From Bacillota bacterium (GTDB lineage Bacteria > Bacillota > Clostridia > Christensenellales > Aristaeellaceae): a stretch of DNA of 6,021 nt. Location of the stretch: assembly GCA_023443705.1 (NCBI GenBank), contig JAEZTD010000298.1:1-6021 (forward strand), written 5' to 3'. The stretch's first letter is position 1, and every line of letters starts with the position of its first letter. Below the pieces are notes generated by a model. The model saw only the letters and a list, made by a program, of their open reading frames with translations, was not told the origin of the DNA and did not search any database. A program made the position numbers and the translations under genes. Of this stretch, positions 5,379-6,021 are shown piece after piece.

Positions 5379-5875
5379 TGGACGTACGTGCGTTTCTGGA
5401 CGACTGGCTGGAAGGTGCGACAAGGCTTGTCGTGCTCGGCGCCGGCTCCATGCTCCGGGCTGACGACGCCGCGGGCATGCATGTGGTTGAACGCCTTTCG
5501 GAAGAATTCCCGCCGGAGGACTACCCCCGCGTCCTGTTTTGCCCCGGCGAGACCGCGCCTGAAAACTTCAGCGGCAAGATTCGCGCCTTTCTCCCCTCCC
5601 ATATGCTGGTGGTTGACGCCGCGGACGTCGGCCTCAAGCCGGGCGAGATTTCGCTGGTGCCCCACGAGCGGATCGGCGGCCCCACGTTCCTGTCCCACAT
5701 GCTGCCGCTGAAGGTTCTGATCAACTACCTCGCGGGCGGCACGGGCGTAAAAACGGCGCTCCTCGGCATCCAGGGGCAAAGCCTCGAATTTGACAGCGAG
5801 ATGACCCCACCCGTCGCGACCGCTGTAGACAGCGTATGCGACGCCCTCCGCGCCGCCATCCGGGCGCGTTTCTGA
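5375..5875 (+). CDS. hycI: Hydrogenase maturation endopeptidase, HycI family
   Basis: This 166-residue cytoplasmic protease should remove the C-terminal extension of the hydrogenase large subunit after nickel insertion. It belongs to the HybD/HycI family (peptidase M52). Visible signatures are LGAGSMLRADDAAGMHVVE near the N-terminus, with the nickel-sensing Asp in the ADD segment, then ETAPENFSGKIR and VVDAADVGLKPGEIS (second metal-site Asp), and SHMLPLKVLINYL (metal-site His). LLGIQ and MTPPVATAV near the C-terminus match LGIQP and MTQPIKDAV of E. coli HycI. The start lies in ATGATG at 5375-5380. I chose 5375 because it overlaps the ferredoxin stop as ATGA. The second ATG at 5378 has slightly better spacing from GAGGG at 5366-5370 and is equally plausible. 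Frame-open codons upstream of 5375 lie inside the ferredoxin gene. This is the last gene of the operon. Confidence 0.93.
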   Translation: MMDVRAFLDDWLEGATRLVVLGAGSMLRADDAAGMHVVERLSEEFPPEDYPRVLFCPGETAPENFSGKIRAFLPSHMLVVDAADVGLKPGEISLVPHERIGGPTFLSHMLPLKVLINYLAGGTGVKTALLGIQGQSLEFDSEMTPPVATAVDSVCDALRAAIRARF

Positions 5876-5893
5876 AAGCGCCCAAAGAAGAGT

Positions 5894-5927
5894 AAGGGCC
5901 TGCCGCTGAAGCGGCAGGCCCTTTATT
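5894..5927 (+). terminator. Rho-independent terminator at the end of the hydrogenase operon
   Basis: GGGCCTGCCGC at 5896-5906 pairs perfectly with GCGGCAGGCCC at 5911-5921 around a TGAA loop. Two more A-T pairs extend the stem to 13 bp (5894-5923). TTTATT follows at 5922-5927. The hairpin starts 18 bases after the hycI stop. The T tract is short and interrupted, but the stem is very stable. On the - strand the same hairpin is followed by TTACTCTT, so it may act in both directions. Confidence 0.88.
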
Positions 5928-5941
5928 GCATTTCGGTCTCC

Positions 5942-6021
5942 CTAGTGGTTCGACAACGACAGAAGTTGCGCAAGGCCGCCGAGAGATTTTCGTTCCTGGC
6001 CAGGAGCCGGAGCGCAGGCGT
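5942..6021 (-). CDS. Possible C-terminal end of a convergent gene (unknown, partial)
   Basis: One - strand frame is open from the window edge to a TAG at 5942-5944 and encodes 25 residues ending LGGLAQLLSLSNH. The stop lies 18 bases before the shared hairpin, which is the position expected for a convergent gene that uses the same terminator. The stretch is too short to recognise a family. Another - strand frame and one + strand frame are also open here, so coding is only a possibility. Apart from this, nothing else is seen in the last 90 bases. Confidence 0.3.
   Translation of the reverse strand, partial: ACAPAPGQERKSLGGLAQLLSLSNH

Noticed and set aside
5945..5960. GGTTCGA, resembling a tRNA T-loop
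   Set aside because: No matching acceptor stem, anticodon arm or D-arm can be found around it.
1..6021. CRISPR array, insertion sequence or phage-type attachment site
   Set aside because: There is no regularly spaced repeat, terminal inverted repeat, transposase or integrase. The window is a compact metabolic operon.

Overview
The window holds most of an operon for a membrane-bound, complex I-related group 4 [NiFe] hydrogenase, read entirely from the + strand, with its dedicated maturation protease at the 3' end. The DNA is GC-rich and densely coding. Genes overlap or lie a few bases apart, and most have a clear Shine-Dalgarno sequence. This suggests an anaerobic bacterium that disposes of reduced ferredoxin as H2. 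No marker here fixes the phylum, so I do not name one.

Layout: (1) 1-555, the C-terminal part of an antiporter-like subunit (NuoL/M/N, MrpD, HyfB or MbhH type) cut by the window edge. (2) 588-1094 NuoJ-like, 1091-1399 NuoK-like and 1439-1759 NuoA-like, all small membrane subunits. (3) 1763-2317 NuoB-like small subunit with one [4Fe-4S] site, 2330-2854 NuoC-like subunit, and 2857-4074 NuoD-like large subunit with both Ni-binding CxxC motifs intact. (4) 4089-5027 NuoH-like membrane anchor with a GTG start. (5) 5028-5378 NuoI/EchF-like protein with two [4Fe-4S] motifs. (6) 5375-5875 HycI-type endopeptidase. (7) A strong hairpin terminator at 5894-5927 closes the operon. The last ~80 bases may hold the end of a convergent - strand gene.

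How the parts should work together (inference from the families): the NuoI-like subunit takes electrons from ferredoxin and passes them through its two clusters to the NuoB-like cluster and on to the Ni-Fe site of the NuoD-like subunit, where protons become H2. The NuoH-like subunit couples this to the NuoA/J/K-like and antiporter-like subunits, which would move H+ or Na+ across the membrane. HycI would trim the large subunit once nickel is inserted. No NADH-oxidising module (NuoE/F/G) is seen in the window.

The most notable feature is the combination of an intact Ni-binding hydrogenase large subunit with a NuoA-, NuoJ- and NuoK-type membrane arm. That places the complex between Ech/Mbh hydrogenases and respiratory complex I or Fpo. 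Within that arm, several residues that are conserved in complex I are replaced.
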